From Succinivibrionaceae bacterium UBA3769 (lineage in GTDB: Bacteria; Pseudomonadota; Gammaproteobacteria; Enterobacterales; Succinivibrionaceae): a stretch of 5,876 nt of DNA. The stretch is from positions 1-5,876 of the forward strand of contig DFFT01000084.1 in assembly GCA_002372325.1 (NCBI GenBank), given 5' to 3'. Positions 5,738 through 5,876 of the stretch are shown here, piece after piece (position 1 is the first letter of the stretch; the number at the start of each line of letters is the position of its first letter). A model generated the notes under the pieces. The model was given only the letters and a program-made list of their open reading frames with translations. It searched no databases and was not told the DNA's origin. The position numbers and the translations under genes were made by a program.

Positions 5738-5788
5738 CTTACTTCTTTGTATGGTTAAGCAGAAAACACCGTGCCTTGAAGTTCTTCA

Positions 5789-5876
5789 TCAGGATTTCCG
5801 CAGAAGTTCCAGGTACATAGCCTGGTCGGATTCAGGAATGCCTATGCGGTGCATTGCTTTTTCAGCAGAAATGTTA
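5789..5876 (-). CDS. C-terminal end of an unidentified leftward gene (partial)
   Basis: The minus strand is open from the right edge to a TGA at 5791-5789, giving 28 codons that end AMYLELLRKS. The peptide reads as protein: an amphipathic helix (SAEKAMHRIG), a turn (IPESDQ) and a second helix. Similar helix tails (A-hydrophobic-x-x-L-G-IPE, then YL-x-L-L) close some Rpn/PD-(D/E)XK transposase-like nucleases, but 28 residues are far too few to assign it. The start and most of the gene lie outside the window. Confidence 0.55.
   Translation of the reverse strand, partial: NISAEKAMHRIGIPESDQAMYLELLRKS

Larger units (their letters stand above)
5451..5788. other. Intergenic region without a convincing gene
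   Basis: The stretch lies between the convergent ends of the SbcB-like gene and a leftward partial gene. Short open frames exist, such as one from a GTG at 5462, but their composition is not protein-like and they have no recognisable motif. The region holds a large imperfect inverted repeat (5508-5567), a CTCTCA-GCCC-TGAGAG hairpin (5657-5672), a GAAAACCGG direct repeat (5681-5689 and 5697-5705), and a possible terminator hairpin (5702-5737). Confidence 0.6.

Noticed and set aside
5462..5758. 98-codon + frame from a GTG after the SbcB-like gene
   Set aside because: The composition is Arg/Cys-rich and unlike protein, it runs through two inverted repeats, and there is no recognisable motif.

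Overview
The window reads as chromosomal DNA of a moderately GC-rich bacterium, most likely a gammaproteobacterium. The formate-dependent PurT enzyme is very close to the enterobacterial form, a DUF4250 protein is present, and one gene looks like a relative of exonuclease I (SbcB), a mainly gammaproteobacterial protein. A gut anaerobe such as a Succinivibrionaceae member would fit, but that is a guess from gene content. No mobile element, CRISPR array, tRNA or rRNA was seen.

Layout. Bases 1-2026 are a leftward two-gene operon of exported proteins. The first gene (812-2026) is a signal-peptide protein with Sel1/TPR-like helical repeats. The second (787 to beyond the left edge) is a signal-peptide protein ending in a long K-P-A-E/D tetrapeptide repeat. 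Bases 2027-2373 are a divergent control region. It has a clear sigma70-type promoter in each direction, two neighbouring A/T palindromes that look like operator sites, and a long GC-rich hairpin. Bases 2374-3558 are purT on the + strand. Bases 3559-3812 are an intergenic stretch packed with stem-loops, including a textbook Rho-independent terminator for purT. Bases 3813-5450 are a second + strand unit: a DUF4250 small protein, then a 463-residue protein that aligns along its length (from memory) with SbcB. Bases 5451-5788 hold no convincing gene but contain two inverted repeats. From 5789 to the right edge is the last 28 codons of a leftward gene.

How the parts fit. PurT makes FGAR from GAR, formate and ATP in purine synthesis and appears to be its own transcription unit. 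The leftward operon probably supplies two periplasmic or envelope proteins of unknown role. The most interesting object is the SbcB-like protein. It seems to keep the fold landmarks of exonuclease I but lacks the acidic and histidine residues that catalyse DNA hydrolysis, and it sits 57 bases behind a DUF4250 gene. I could run no searches; all homology statements rest on motif recognition and remembered sequences.
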